A DNA stretch of 64,000 nt from Flavobacteriales bacterium UBA6770 (GCA_905181875.1 CAJIZH010000003.1:930001-994000); one strand, 5' to 3'. Positions 53,359 to 62,944 are shown, counted from the first letter of the stretch. Notes: a model not told the origin generated them from the letters alone. Made by a program: numbers and translations.

Positions 53359-53595
53359 ATGGAGAATAAAGAAGACAAAAAAGACGAGAAAAATAAGGAC
53401 CCCTCTATCTTGAGCTACTCCGGGTTGGGTTTGCAAACGGTACTAATCATTGGCCTTGGCGCCTACAGTGGAAGCCTTGTAGACGCGAAGTATCAATTTG
53501 AAACTAACTGGTTTACTTTATCGTTTGTTTTAGTATCTGTTGCCATTAGTATGGCTTACACCATTAGAGTATTAAATAAATGGAATAGTAAGTAA
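53359..53595 (+). CDS. AtpZ/AtpI family protein
   Basis: 78 residues. A highly charged N-terminus (DKKDEKNKD) precedes two membrane helices (about 24-42 and 49-68) with GLGLQTVLIIGLGAYSGSLVDAKY, the G-x-x-x-D-x-x pattern of AtpZ/AtpI proteins encoded before F0 genes. These proteins assist c-ring assembly or Mg supply. First gene of the ATP synthase operon; the DUF6168-like gene follows after 8 nt. Confidence 0.82.
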   Translation: MENKEDKKDEKNKDPSILSYSGLGLQTVLIIGLGAYSGSLVDAKYQFETNWFTLSFVLVSVAISMAYTIRVLNKWNSK

Positions 53596-53603
53596 TTTTA
53601 GTA

Positions 53604-53981
53604 ATGAGTGACCTATTCAAATACATTGTTCAGATTATTTTGGTTTGCCTTGTAACTTTAGGCGTTCACATAATGGTATTGGCTTTTATGGATAAGCCTC
53701 TTTTTGACAATCAAATTATTACCGCATATGCAGGAAATGTTGCACTGGCTGTACTTATAGTGATGGGACTCTTAAAAGTGCCTGAAACACTCCAAAATAG
53801 CAGGGGTTTTTTATTTCTTTTGGGAAGCTTTTTAAAGTTTGGATTTTTTTTCTTGGCGTTTTACTCTAATTTTAAGGTTGATGGCGCAATACAACGTATC
53901 GAGTTCTTTGCCTTTTTCATCCCCTATGCGGCTGCACTGGTCATGGAGACTAAGTGTCTGATTGATAGGCTTTCGAAATAA
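53604..53981 (+). CDS. DUF6168-like membrane protein of the ATP synthase operon
   Basis: 125 residues with four membrane helices (about 8-28, 40-60, 68-88 and 100-118). It occupies the AtpI-like second position of the operon, as in other Flavobacteriia, where the family is annotated DUF6168. No catalytic motif is visible. A role in F0 assembly is inferred from position only. Confidence 0.72.
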   Translation: MSDLFKYIVQIILVCLVTLGVHIMVLAFMDKPLFDNQIITAYAGNVALAVLIVMGLLKVPETLQNSRGFLFLLGSFLKFGFFFLAFYSNFKVDGAIQRIEFFAFFIPYAAALVMETKCLIDRLSK

Positions 53982-54050
53982 TGTTTAAGCCAAGGTTTCA
54001 TAGATTTTATATTGCCTGAAATAAGTGCCGTGTCTACTAAAAAAAACATT

Positions 54051-54058
54051 TACTTTTG
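54051..54058 (+). promoter_or_regulatory. internal promoter -7 box before atpB
   Basis: TACTTTTG, a perfect TAnnTTTG box between the DUF6168-like gene and atpB. It suggests that the F0F1 genes can be transcribed from here independently, and it rules against an atpB start at 54012. Confidence 0.55.
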
Positions 54059-54071
54059 CACAAAATTTAGA

Positions 54072-55205
54072 ATGGTCATCAGACAGGTAATTATGCAGTT
54101 TACAAGAGCCCTATTTTTTTTAGCTGTTTTAGTTTTAATACAACCAGTATTTCTAACCGCGTCAGAACATTCAGAACACGCGTCTGACTCAACCGAATCT
54201 ACACAGATAGTATATCAAGAACCCGCTCAGGATGGAATGAGCATGAAACAGGAAATAAAAGCGCATATCCAGCATCACCTGCAAGATGGCCATGATTTTC
54301 ATTTATATACTGATACGGAAACAAATACCCACGTTGGTTTTCCGTTGCTAGTAATTTTGCTGGATGATGGTGTTCAGGTTTTTTCTTCTTCAAGATTTCA
54401 TCATGGAGAAAGTGTTGCAGAAAGCAACGGAAACTTTTATGCATTGCATCATGGGAAAGTATACAAAACAGATGCCGCGGGAACTTTTGAAATGCGCGAT
54501 GGTCATGTTCATAACGAAAAGCCATTAGATTTTTCAATTACAAAAAACGTGTTCAGTATAATGGCGTTTGCGTTAATGCTGATACTTTTATTCACTGGTG
54601 CAGCCAGATCTTACAAAAAAAGTTTGGTGCCAAGTGGTTCGGCAAAGTTCCTTGAGCCGCTAATAATTTTTGTTAGAGATGAAATTGCAATTCCTAATAT
54701 TGGAGAGAAACATTATAAAAGATTTATGAGTTATTTGTTGACTGTGTTTTTCTTTATTTGGTTGGTAAATTTATTTGGACTAACCCCATTAGGTATTAAT
54801 GTTACCAACAGTATCTCTGTGACTTTTGCTTTGGCTGTTATGACCTTTGTTATTACGCAGTTTTCAGGAAAAAAAGAATATTGGAAACATATTTTTTGGA
54901 TGCCAGGTGTTCCTGTTCCAATGAAAATATTGCTTGCGCCGATTGAATTACTTGGTGTCTTCATTAAGCCTTTTGCACTGCTTATTCGTTTGTATGCAAA
55001 CATTACTGCAGGTCATATTGTGTTGATGAGTTTGATAGGCTTAATGTTTATTTTTCACAGCTGGATTGGAAGTACACTTTCATTCGGTCTGTCTGTGTTT
55101 ATTTCATTTATAGAATTACTTGTTGCTGCTTTGCAGGCATATATATTTACCATGTTAACCGCACTTTATTTTGGAAGTGCAGTCGCTGAGCACGAAGATC
55201 ATTAA
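54072..55205 (+). CDS. atpB: F0F1 ATP synthase subunit A
   Basis: 377 residues from ATG 54072; ATG 54093 is an equal alternative, while TTG 54012 precedes the promoter box. A signal-like N-terminus (ALFFLAVLVLIQPVFLTA) and a His-rich extracytoplasmic extension (about 30-165) are typical of Bacteroidota AtpB. Five or so membrane helices follow, with PLGINVTNSISVT and the essential Arg in LLIRLYANITAGHIVL. It forms the proton channel against the c-ring. It is followed by atpE. Confidence 0.92.
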   Translation: MVIRQVIMQFTRALFFLAVLVLIQPVFLTASEHSEHASDSTESTQIVYQEPAQDGMSMKQEIKAHIQHHLQDGHDFHLYTDTETNTHVGFPLLVILLDDGVQVFSSSRFHHGESVAESNGNFYALHHGKVYKTDAAGTFEMRDGHVHNEKPLDFSITKNVFSIMAFALMLILLFTGAARSYKKSLVPSGSAKFLEPLIIFVRDEIAIPNIGEKHYKRFMSYLLTVFFFIWLVNLFGLTPLGINVTNSISVTFALAVMTFVITQFSGKKEYWKHIFWMPGVPVPMKILLAPIELLGVFIKPFALLIRLYANITAGHIVLMSLIGLMFIFHSWIGSTLSFGLSVFISFIELLVAALQAYIFTMLTALYFGSAVAEHEDH

Positions 55206-55238
55206 TAAAGATTATTGTTAATTTAAATTTAAATTGTT

Positions 55239-55430
55239 ATGGAAATTCCAGCTATTGTAGGTGCGGGTTTAGTTGTTATCGGAGTAGGTATTGGTATTGG
55301 TAGAATTGGTGGATCAGCGATGGATGCTATTGCTCGTCAACCAGAAGCTACAAACAAGATACAAACTGCAATGTTAATTGCTGCGGCTCTTATCGAAGGA
55401 ATAGGATTTGCTGCATTATTTGCAGTTTAA
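55239..55430 (+). CDS. atpE: F0F1 ATP synthase subunit C
   Basis: 63 residues, two membrane helices joined by the polar loop AIARQPEATNKIQ. Glu53 in LIEGIGF is the ion-binding carboxylate. The Glu is not followed by the Ser-Thr pair of Na-type c subunits, so proton coupling is inferred. A perfect 12-bp hairpin lies 10 nt after the stop. Confidence 0.95.
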   Translation: MEIPAIVGAGLVVIGVGIGIGRIGGSAMDAIARQPEATNKIQTAMLIAAALIEGIGFAALFAV

Positions 55431-55440
55431 TTTATTACTC

Positions 55441-55469
55441 AACATCTCCAGCGGTTGGCTGGAGATGTT
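55441..55469 (+). promoter_or_regulatory. perfect stem-loop between atpE and atpF
   Basis: AACATCTCCAGC (55441-55452) and its exact complement (55458-55469) enclose loop GGTTG. The following sequence GTTTTAAA is only a weak U-tract, so it is more likely an mRNA 3'-stabilising hairpin or partial terminator than a full stop. Confidence 0.7.
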
Positions 55470-55499
55470 GTTTTAAATTCATTTTAAAAACAATTCGTT

Positions 55500-56000
55500 T
55501 TGGAAAAATTAATAGAACAGTTTTCAGTAGGCCTTTTCTTTTGGCAAACGATTTTATTCTTGGTACTTGTATTCATACTTAAAAAGTATGCGTGGAAACC
55601 TATTCTAGATTCAGTTTCTGAAAGAGAAGATACAATTCGTGAATCTTTGGAGTCAGCTGAAAAAGCAAAAAAAGAATTAACTGAGTTACAGTCTAAAAAC
55701 GAGAGCCTAATTATTGAAGCGAAAATCGAAAGAGACGCTTTATTGAAAGAAGCAAGAGAGATAAAAGATAAGATTGTTAATGATGCAAAAGGCGAAGCAA
55801 AAGAGGAAGCTGACAAAATAGTAAAAGCTGCCTATGCTGCTATCGAGGCTCAAAAATCTGGAGCTATTGCTGAAATGAAATCCGAAATGGCTAGCCTTTC
55901 GATTTCAATCGCTGAAAAAATTATTCGCAAAGAGTTATCAAGTGATGAGCAGCAAAAGTCATTAGCTAACGAATTAGTTGCAGATTTAAAACTGAACTAA
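55500..56000 (+). CDS. atpF: F0F1 ATP synthase subunit B
   Basis: 166 residues from TTG 55500. One N-terminal membrane helix (about 10-27, LFFWQTILFLVLVFIL) leads into a long charged coiled coil with SEREDTIRESLESAEKAKKE, the peripheral-stalk dimer. The KYAWKPI segment after the helix is diagnostic. It connects F0 to F1 with subunit delta. It is followed 1 nt later by atpH. Confidence 0.93.
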   Translation: MEKLIEQFSVGLFFWQTILFLVLVFILKKYAWKPILDSVSEREDTIRESLESAEKAKKELTELQSKNESLIIEAKIERDALLKEAREIKDKIVNDAKGEAKEEADKIVKAAYAAIEAQKSGAIAEMKSEMASLSISIAEKIIRKELSSDEQQKSLANELVADLKLN

Positions 56001-56001
56001 G

Positions 56002-56562
56002 ATGGTTGCAAACAAAGTCGCTAGAAGATACGCAAAGTCGCTAATGTTATTGGCTCAAGAACGTAATGAACTTGAGAAGGCACTAGCAGACATGCAATTG
56101 ATTAAGAAGGTAATAGGAGAAAACCGTGACTTGAAGGCAATGTTTAAAAGTCCAGTAATCAAAACGCGAAAGAAACTGAACATCATAGACCGCGTGTTTG
56201 GAAACGATTTAGATGATTTGGTTAAAGGTTTTGTTAGGATTATTACTCAAAACAAGCGTTCTTACTTACTAGAGGAAATCGCAGTTGGATTAACGGACTT
56301 ATACAATGTACACAACAAGATTGTTGTTGCTCATGTTAAAACGGCCGTTCTAATGGACGATAAATTAAGAGCAAAAGTTACTTCAATAGTGGCAATGTTG
56401 GATCATAAGTCTATTGAGCTGATAGAAGAAGTAGATGCCGATATAATTGGTGGAGTTGTCTTAAGAGTAGGAGATGCACAATTAGATGCATCTGTAGCGA
56501 GACAACTGCAGGAATTAGAGATAGAATTAAAAGAATCGAATTATAAAAACAAGTTGGGCTAG
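56002..56562 (+). CDS. atpH: F0F1 ATP synthase subunit delta
   Basis: 186 residues. The N-terminal ARRYAKSLMLLAQERN and the C-terminal ADIIGGVVLRVGDAQLDASVARQL are the OSCP/delta signature ends. It caps F1 and binds subunit b. It is separated from atpF by 1 nt and from atpA by 21 nt. Confidence 0.93.
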   Translation: MVANKVARRYAKSLMLLAQERNELEKALADMQLIKKVIGENRDLKAMFKSPVIKTRKKLNIIDRVFGNDLDDLVKGFVRIITQNKRSYLLEEIAVGLTDLYNVHNKIVVAHVKTAVLMDDKLRAKVTSIVAMLDHKSIELIEEVDADIIGGVVLRVGDAQLDASVARQLQELEIELKESNYKNKLG

Positions 56563-56583
56563 TCCCAAATTAATTGATACATC

Positions 56584-58167
56584 ATGGCGGATTTAAAACC
56601 TGCAGAAGTTTCAGCAATACTTAGAGAAGAGTTAGCTGGATTTAGAACAGAGGCTGAATTAGAAGAAGTTGGTACGGTACTACAGGTTGGAGATGGTATT
56701 GCTCGTATTTATGGGTTATCTCATGTACAGGCTGGTGAGCTTATAGAGTTTCAAACAGGGCTTAGAGGTATTGTGCTTAACCTTGAAGAAGACAATGTTG
56801 GAGCTGTATTGCTAGGTTCATCTGTTGGAATTAGAGAAGGTGCTACTGTAAAAAGAACAGGATTAATTGCTTCTATCAAAGTTGGTGAAGGAATTATTGG
56901 TCGTGTAATCGATGCATTGGGTCACCCAATTGATGGGAAGGGACCTATCCAAGGCGAAACTTTTGAAATGCCAATTGAAAGAAAGGCACCAGGAGTTATT
57001 TATCGTCAGCCAGTAACCGAGCCACTCCAAACAGGAATAAAGGCGATTGATGCCATGATTCCAGTTGGTAGAGGACAACGGGAGTTAATTATTGGTGACC
57101 GTCAAACAGGTAAAACTACCGTTGCGATTGATACGATTATCAATCAAAAAGAATTTTATGATGCTGGAAAACCAGTTTACTGTATTTACGTTGCTTCAGG
57201 CCAAAAAGCCTCTACGGTTGCGCAAATTGTAAAGAAATTTGAAGATGCAGGTGCAATGGCTTATACCACTGTAGTTGCAGCGAATGCATCAGATCCTGCT
57301 CCTTTGCAGTTTTATTCTCCGTTTACAGGTGCTGCAGTTGGTGAGTATTTTAGAGACACAGGTCGTCCAGCGTTAATAGTATTTGATGATTTATCAAAAC
57401 AAGCGGTAGCTTACCGTGAGGTTTCTCTTCTTCTTAGAAGACCACCAGGACGCGAGGCTTATCCGGGTGATGTATTTTATCTTCACTCAAGGTTATTAGA
57501 ACGCGCTGCAAAAATTATCAATGACGATACTATTGCAGCTCAAATGAACGATTTACCAGCGTCTTTAAAAGACAAAGTCAAGGGTGGTGGTTCTTTGACG
57601 GCATTACCAATTATTGAAACACAAGCAGGTGATGTTTCTGCATATATTCCTACTAATGTAATTTCAATTACTGATGGTCAGATTTTCTTAGAGTCAGATT
57701 TATTCCTATCAGGTGTTCGGCCAGCAATTAACGTTGGTATTTCTGTATCTCGTGTTGGGGGAAATGCTCAGATTAAATCAATGAAAAAAGTTGCAGGAAC
57801 ATTGAAGCTTGATCAAGCACAGTATCGTGAACTAGAGGCATTTTCCAAGTTTGGTTCTGACCTTGATGCTGCAACAACTCGTGTTCTTGAAAAAGGAAAA
57901 CGCAACGTTGAAATCCTCAAACAAAAAGAAGGTTCTCCAATGTCAGTTGAAAAACAAACTGCAATTATTTATCTGGGAACTAAGGGTTTATTGGGTAACG
58001 TGCCAGTAGACAGAATCAAAGAATTCGAAGTAGAGTTTTTGAGTTTTATGGAAGAAAAACATAATAGCGTACTGTTAGAATTGAAATCTGGTAAAATTCA
58101 TGATGGTATTACTGGTGTCTTAGAAGATGTTAGCCATGACCTTTCATTGAAATACAAAACAAAATAG
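56584..58167 (+). CDS. atpA: F0F1 ATP synthase subunit alpha
   Basis: 527 residues. The Walker A is GDRQTGKT, the signature [14 protein letters not shown] is present, and the arginine-finger region and C-terminal domain are normal. This is the regulatory nucleotide-binding subunit of F1, which alternates with beta. The beta gene is not in this operon. It is followed by atpG after 22 nt. Confidence 0.96.
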   Translation: MADLKPAEVSAILREELAGFRTEAELEEVGTVLQVGDGIARIYGLSHVQAGELIEFQTGLRGIVLNLEEDNVGAVLLGSSVGIREGATVKRTGLIASIKVGEGIIGRVIDALGHPIDGKGPIQGETFEMPIERKAPGVIYRQPVTEPLQTGIKAIDAMIPVGRGQRELIIGDRQTGKTTVAIDTIINQKEFYDAGKPVYCIYVASGQKASTVAQIVKKFEDAGAMAYTTVVAANASDPAPLQFYSPFTGAAVGEYFRDTGRPALIVFDDLSKQAVAYREVSLLLRRPPGREAYPGDVFYLHSRLLERAAKIINDDTIAAQMNDLPASLKDKVKGGGSLTALPIIETQAGDVSAYIPTNVISITDGQIFLESDLFLSGVRPAINVGISVSRVGGNAQIKSMKKVAGTLKLDQAQYRELEAFSKFGSDLDAATTRVLEKGKRNVEILKQKEGSPMSVEKQTAIIYLGTKGLLGNVPVDRIKEFEVEFLSFMEEKHNSVLLELKSGKIHDGITGVLEDVSHDLSLKYKTK

Positions 58168-58189
58168 GTAATCTTTTAATCTAGGCGAA

Positions 58190-59077
58190 ATGGCAAATTT
58201 GAAAGAAATACGGACGAGGATAACATCGGTAAACTCTACCATGCAAATAACCTCTGCCATGAAAATGGTTTCTGCTGCTAAACTGAAAAGAGCCCAGGAC
58301 AGTATTACTCAAATGAGACCTTATGCTGAGAAGTTGCAGCAAATGTTGAGTAACCTTACCGAAACGATGTTGGAAATGGAAAACCCATATGCAACAGAGC
58401 GTCCGATTAATAAGGTTTTAATAATTGCGATAAACTCAAATAGAGGTCTATGCGGAGGCTTCAATGCTAACATTATTAAGCAAGTTGCGCGTATGTCCCA
58501 AAATGAACTGGCGGGAAAAGAAGTAACAATTTATCCCATAGGAAAAAAAGCGGCAGATTCATTTAAACGAGATGACAGATTGTATTCTGGGGATGTTTTA
58601 ATGAATCATGAAAAGGCTTGCACCATTTTTGATAATATGAATTATCAAATGGCGTCCGATATTTTTCAACCAGTAATGGATGAATATGCGATTGGTAGCT
58701 ATGATGAAGTGATAGTAATATACAATCAGTTTAAAAATGCGGCTACCCAAATAGTGACAACTGAGAGCTTGCTTCCTGTGAAAGCTGATGAGAGTGCCGT
58801 TTCTAGTTCTGAGAATAGTGACTATATCTTTCAACCAGGAAAACAAGAGTTATTAGAGGTTCTGATTCCAAATGCACTTAAAACAGCATTTTACAAAGGG
58901 CTTAAGGATTCTTTAGCATCCGAACATGGAGCCCGTATGACGGCAATGCATAAAGCAACAGACAATGCTTCTGATTTGTTAGGAGATCTTAAGTTGACTT
59001 ATAATAAAGCACGTCAAGCAGCGATTACTACTGAGATTCTTGAAATCGTTGGTGGTGCTGAAGCACTTAACGGATAG
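58190..59077 (+). CDS. atpG: F0F1 ATP synthase subunit gamma
   Basis: 295 residues. The N-terminal helix NLKEIRTRITSVNSTMQITSAMKMVSAAKL and the C-terminal YNKARQAAITTEILEIVGGAEAL form the rotor coiled coil, with SNRGLCGGFN in the Rossmann part. It is the rotating central stalk. Last gene of the operon, ended by the hairpin at 59102. Confidence 0.95.
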   Translation: MANLKEIRTRITSVNSTMQITSAMKMVSAAKLKRAQDSITQMRPYAEKLQQMLSNLTETMLEMENPYATERPINKVLIIAINSNRGLCGGFNANIIKQVARMSQNELAGKEVTIYPIGKKAADSFKRDDRLYSGDVLMNHEKACTIFDNMNYQMASDIFQPVMDEYAIGSYDEVIVIYNQFKNAATQIVTTESLLPVKADESAVSSSENSDYIFQPGKQELLEVLIPNALKTAFYKGLKDSLASEHGARMTAMHKATDNASDLLGDLKLTYNKARQAAITTEILEIVGGAEALNG

Positions 59078-59101
59078 GGCGATTGTTTTTATAGATTTTA
59101 G

Positions 59102-59132
59102 AAAGCCAATTCGAAAGAGTTGGCTTTTTTGT
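59102..59132 (+). terminator. intrinsic terminator of the ATP synthase operon
   Basis: AAAGCCAATTC (59102-59112) pairs with GAGTTGGCTTT (59117-59127, one wobble), with a GAAA tetraloop and a T-run. Confidence 0.88.
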
Positions 59133-59154
59133 TTTAGTTCGTACTCTTGTTAAG

Positions 59155-60231
59155 GTGAAAAAAGTCGATACCATAATTATAGGTCAAGGTCTAGCGGGAA
59201 GCTTAATAGCTTTTGAGTTAGAAAAAAAGGCTAAAGATTTTTTAGTGATTGATAATAATCACAAGCACGCATCGAGCAGCGTAGCTGCAGGCTTGTACAA
59301 TCCCGTTGTTTTTCGTAAACCTACTCTAGGTTTTAACATCGCTAATGTTTTACCATTTGCATTGAATAAATACGAAGAAATAGAGGAGCTTTTAGCAGAA
59401 AGGTTTCTTTATAAACGCCCATATTGGAAGTTTTTTGAGAACTTTAAAACGATAAATAATTGGGAGGCAAAAGCTGCGGATCAAAAATTCAAGGAATACA
59501 TAAAACTGCCACTTAAAAAAGAACCTATTAATGGGGTGGAAAATGAACTGCCCTATGCAGAGACGAAGTTCACAGGAAACGTTGATTTACCATTATTTCT
59601 ATCAAAGAGTCGGGATTATTTTGAATTTAGGAATTGTTTAGTTAACTCTAAATTGGAGGAAGTAAGTTATGGTTTAGAAATCGAATTAAAACTTTCTTCG
59701 AATGAATTATTTAAATGTAATCGGCTCATATTAGCAAGGGGTCATCAAGAAGGAAATCAGTCAGAGTTTGCCTATTCTAGTGTGGGGTCAACCAAAGGAG
59801 ACATTCTTATTATAAAATGTCCTGACTTGAAATCTGACTATACCTTAAGCCGAGGCTTCTTTATTTTGCCTATTGGAAATGATCTATATAAAGTTGGAGC
59901 AACATACGATTGGGAAGACAAAAGCTATATTCCATCAGAAACCGCAAAGGACGAGCTTGTAAAGCGTTTTGAAAACTTGGTAAACCTCCCTTATGAAATA
60001 ATCAAACACGAGACAGGATTGCGCCCTGGAGCCAATGACAGGAGGCCATTAATTGGTAATCATGCTGAACACAAAAATCTATTTATATTTAATGGATTAG
60101 GAAGTAAAGGAGTGTTATTAGGTCCTTATTATGCAAACCAATTAGTGAATCATATTTTTGGGGAACGATCAATTGATGAAGAGGTTAATGTTGAACGAAT
60201 GAGAAAGTACTATGGCAATATTGAAGATTGA
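59155..60231 (+). CDS. FAD-dependent oxidoreductase (DAO family)
   Basis: 358 residues from GTG 59155. The dinucleotide-binding motif TIIIGQGLAGSLIAFELEKK is at residues 5-24. The DAO-type C-terminal region has TGLRPGANDRRPLIG and NGLGSKGVLLGPY. Such enzymes oxidise amino acids or related amines. The substrate is not evident. It overlaps mce by 20 nt. Confidence 0.82.
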   Translation: MKKVDTIIIGQGLAGSLIAFELEKKAKDFLVIDNNHKHASSSVAAGLYNPVVFRKPTLGFNIANVLPFALNKYEEIEELLAERFLYKRPYWKFFENFKTINNWEAKAADQKFKEYIKLPLKKEPINGVENELPYAETKFTGNVDLPLFLSKSRDYFEFRNCLVNSKLEEVSYGLEIELKLSSNELFKCNRLILARGHQEGNQSEFAYSSVGSTKGDILIIKCPDLKSDYTLSRGFFILPIGNDLYKVGATYDWEDKSYIPSETAKDELVKRFENLVNLPYEIIKHETGLRPGANDRRPLIGNHAEHKNLFIFNGLGSKGVLLGPYYANQLVNHIFGERSIDEEVNVERMRKYYGNIED

Positions 60232-60622
60232 ACACCTGGGAATCGCAGTTAAAGATGCAAATGAAACCAAAAAGGTATTTGAACAGCTGTTGGGTAAGGA
60301 GGCCTATAAAGAAGAGTCTGTGGAAAGCGAAAGTGTAAACACAGTGTTTTACGAACTAGGCGAATCAAAGCTTGAGTTATTGGAAGCCACTGACGATAAT
60401 AGCGCAATTGCAAAATATCTAGATAAAAATCGCCCAGGAATTCATCATATGGCCATTTTGGTTGATGATATATACTCTGAAATTGAACGACTTCAAGGTC
60501 TTGATTTTCAGTTTATTAATTCAAACCCTAAGCGGGGAGCGGACAATAAACTCATAGTTTTTATCCACCCAAAGTCTGCTGGAGGTATTTTATTGGAGCT
60601 CTGCCAAGAGATTAAAGATTAA
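60212..60622 (+). CDS. mce: methylmalonyl-CoA epimerase (VOC family)
   Basis: 136 residues, two betaalphabeta VOC units. Metal ligands appear in IEHLGIAVKDA (His), FYELGESKLELLE (Glu), GIHHMAILVDD (His) and GGILLELCQE (Glu). It epimerises D- to L-methylmalonyl-CoA in propionate and odd-chain metabolism. The start overlaps the oxidoreductase end. No mutase gene is in the window. Confidence 0.88.
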   Translation: MAILKIEHLGIAVKDANETKKVFEQLLGKEAYKEESVESESVNTVFYELGESKLELLEATDDNSAIAKYLDKNRPGIHHMAILVDDIYSEIERLQGLDFQFINSNPKRGADNKLIVFIHPKSAGGILLELCQEIKD

Positions 60623-60691
60623 AAACCCCGGTGTCCTGCAAACCTTTTATAGTCTTGCCTCGTAAGTAAAGCGATCCCTAATTATTAAAGA

Positions 60692-61327
60692 ATGAAATAT
60701 TTAATTATAGCTATTAAGGTTCTTACAATCGGCACATTAGCATTCATAAATCCTAAGAATGACTTTAAAACGCTAAGCGTAGGCACTAAAGCACCTTTGA
60801 CAGAGTTTGAGATGGCATCTACTTCTGGGGAAAAGGTTTCATTAGATCAGCTTAAAAAAGAAAATGGTTTATTGGTAATGTTCTCCTGTAACACCTGTCC
60901 TTTTGTCGTTGGAACATCAGATAAAGAAGGTTGGGAAGGACGCTATAATGAACTTAATGAATTATGTACTTCGTTTAAAATCGGATCTATTTTGGTGAAT
61001 TCTAATGAAGCTAAAAGACCAACAGGTGGAGACAATATGGAGGATATGGTAAGAAGGGCAAAAACCATGAAATATAAAATGACCTATGCCTTAGACTATG
61101 ATTCAAAACTGGCAAATGCTTTTGGCGCTAAAACGACACCACATGTTTTTTTATTTGACAAAGAATTGAAGCTTATTTACAGCGGAAAAATTGATGATAA
61201 CGTGAATAGTAAGGAAGCAGTAAAAGAGACGTTTTTAAGAGATGCAATTATAAATTACATTAATGGAAAGGACATTGACCCCTTTAACACACCTGCATTA
61301 GGATGCAGTATAAAAAGAGAAGGCTAA
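60692..61327 (+). CDS. redoxin/thioredoxin-family protein, exported
   Basis: 211 residues. A short hydrophobic N-terminus (LIIAIKVLTIGTLAFI) suggests export. The thioredoxin fold has SCNTCPFVVG, a C-x-x-C with the CNTCPFV form seen in a large Bacteroidota redoxin group, and the cis-proline TTPHVFLFD. It is likely a periplasmic thiol reductase or peroxiredoxin-like protein. The partner is unknown. Confidence 0.85.
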   Translation: MKYLIIAIKVLTIGTLAFINPKNDFKTLSVGTKAPLTEFEMASTSGEKVSLDQLKKENGLLVMFSCNTCPFVVGTSDKEGWEGRYNELNELCTSFKIGSILVNSNEAKRPTGGDNMEDMVRRAKTMKYKMTYALDYDSKLANAFGAKTTPHVFLFDKELKLIYSGKIDDNVNSKEAVKETFLRDAIINYINGKDIDPFNTPALGCSIKREG

Positions 61328-61352
61328 TTGTCAATAAATACTTAAAACCAAA

Positions 61353-61388
61353 GGGGATTATAATTTATTTATAACCCCCTTTTTTATT
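61353..61388 (+). terminator. intrinsic terminator
   Basis: GGGGATTATAA pairs (one bulge) with TTATAACCCC, followed by a run of T. Confidence 0.65.
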
Positions 61389-61410
61389 CCTTTGACCTAA
61401 ATTTCTTACC

Positions 61411-62685
61411 ATGAATGTATTGTTATTAGGCTCAGGTGGAAGAGAGTTTACCTTCGCTTGGAAATTCAAGCAAAGTCCTCTTTTAACCAAACTATTTATT
61501 GCTCCAGGTAACGGAGGAACTGATCAGTTTGGACTAAACTTAGCTTTAAATCCGGAAGATTTTTTAGAGGTAAAAAATGCGATTATTGAGCATAAGATTG
61601 ACTTAGTAGTAGTAGGTCCTGAAGGCCCGTTGGTTGCAGGTATAAAGGATCAGATTTTAGCTAATGAAAACCTAAAAAGTGTGCTTGTCCTTGGTCCAGA
61701 TAAGCTTGCTGCTGCTTTGGAAGGTAGTAAAGACTTCGCAAAAGAGTTCATGGTTAAATACGGGATTCCGACGGCAGCCTATAAAACGTTTAAAGCTGAA
61801 ACTCTAGAACAAGGTTATCAGTTCTTAGATTCCTTAACGGCTCCATATGTATTAAAAGCAGATGGATTAGCCGCAGGAAAAGGCGTTTTGATCCTTCAGG
61901 ATTTAATGGAGGCTAAGAAAGAACTGAATTTAATGCTTACCGAAAGTAAATTTGGTGAAGCCTCTCAAACAGTGGTGATAGAGGAGTTTCTAGAGGGTGT
62001 TGAACTTTCTATTTTCACGCTTACCGATGGAGAGAACTATGTAGTTCTCCCAGAAGCAAAAGACTATAAGCGTATTCATGATGGTGATAAAGGCCTAAAT
62101 ACAGGAGGCATGGGAGCTGTTTCTCCGGTACCATTTGCTCAAGGAGAGTTTCTTGAAAAGGTAAATGAGAAAATCATTAAACCTACCATGGCCGGTATTC
62201 ATGCTGAAGGTTACGATTACAGTGGCTTTGTATTTTTCGGTCTAATTAATAAAGGCGGAGAGCCATATGTTATTGAATACAATGTACGAATGGGTGATCC
62301 TGAAACGGAAGTTGTATTACCGCGTATTGATGAGGATTTACTAAAACTTTGTGCTGACGCAGCTGCTGGAAAGCTAAAAAGCAGGCCTTTAAATCTCTTG
62401 TCGCAAACTGCTTTAACGGTTATGTTGGTTTCAGGTGGTTATCCGGAATCATATGAAAAGGGTAAAGAAATTTCAGGCTTAGAAATAATAAAAGATGGGC
62501 TTTTAGTTCATGCAGGCACTAAGCATGAAAACAAGCAAATATTTACATCTGGAGGTCGCGTGATAAGTTGCACTGCTTTTGGAAACAGTTTAGAAGCGGC
62601 ACAAAAAAAGGCTTACCAAATGGCAAGCCTTATATCTTTTCAAAAGAAGTTTTACCGAAAGGACATCGGAAACGATCTTCTTTAA
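61411..62685 (+). CDS. purD: phosphoribosylamine--glycine ligase
   Basis: 424 residues, the normal PurD length. N-terminal NVLLLGSGGREFTFAWKF, then PEGPLVAGI and APGNGGTD. The ATP-grasp core has VLKADGLAAGKGVLIL, EEFLEGVELSIF, NTGGMGAVSP, EYNVRMGDPETEVVLPRI. It condenses phosphoribosylamine and glycine in purine synthesis. It is convergent with the next small gene. Confidence 0.96.
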   Translation: MNVLLLGSGGREFTFAWKFKQSPLLTKLFIAPGNGGTDQFGLNLALNPEDFLEVKNAIIEHKIDLVVVGPEGPLVAGIKDQILANENLKSVLVLGPDKLAAALEGSKDFAKEFMVKYGIPTAAYKTFKAETLEQGYQFLDSLTAPYVLKADGLAAGKGVLILQDLMEAKKELNLMLTESKFGEASQTVVIEEFLEGVELSIFTLTDGENYVVLPEAKDYKRIHDGDKGLNTGGMGAVSPVPFAQGEFLEKVNEKIIKPTMAGIHAEGYDYSGFVFFGLINKGGEPYVIEYNVRMGDPETEVVLPRIDEDLLKLCADAAAGKLKSRPLNLLSQTALTVMLVSGGYPESYEKGKEISGLEIIKDGLLVHAGTKHENKQIFTSGGRVISCTAFGNSLEAAQKKAYQMASLISFQKKFYRKDIGNDLL

Positions 62686-62692
62686 TCACGAT

Positions 62693-62878
62693 TTATTCTG
62701 CTGTTGGATTGTCTTTTGTTGCTGCAGATGCCTTCATTAATTGAAGTACCCACAATATCAACATAGATATTCCGACAACTATAATGAAGTAATTAAAAGG
62801 ATTCCCTAATACCTCTAAGCCTTCAAATGCCCACCAAAAAAAGTCTCCTAGACTATAAATCATTTTATTCCAATCCAT
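62693..62878 (-). CDS. small membrane protein, DUF6341-like
   Basis: 61 residues. A W/F-rich start (MDWNKMIYSLGDFFWWAFEG) is followed by one membrane helix (about 28-48, YFIIVVGISMLILWVLQLM) and a short polar tail. It resembles the Flavobacteriia DUF6341 family, which I recall next to purD and DUF6427, matching this order. The function is unknown. It is minus-strand, 7 nt from the purD stop and divergent from the next gene. Confidence 0.68.
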   Translation of the reverse strand: MDWNKMIYSLGDFFWWAFEGLEVLGNPFNYFIIVVGISMLILWVLQLMKASAATKDNPTAE

Positions 62879-62944
62879 GATACTGCTATTTAGACAACAA
62901 ATTTATAATTTGTAGATAAACAGTTGTTATGAATTTGGGCTTTT

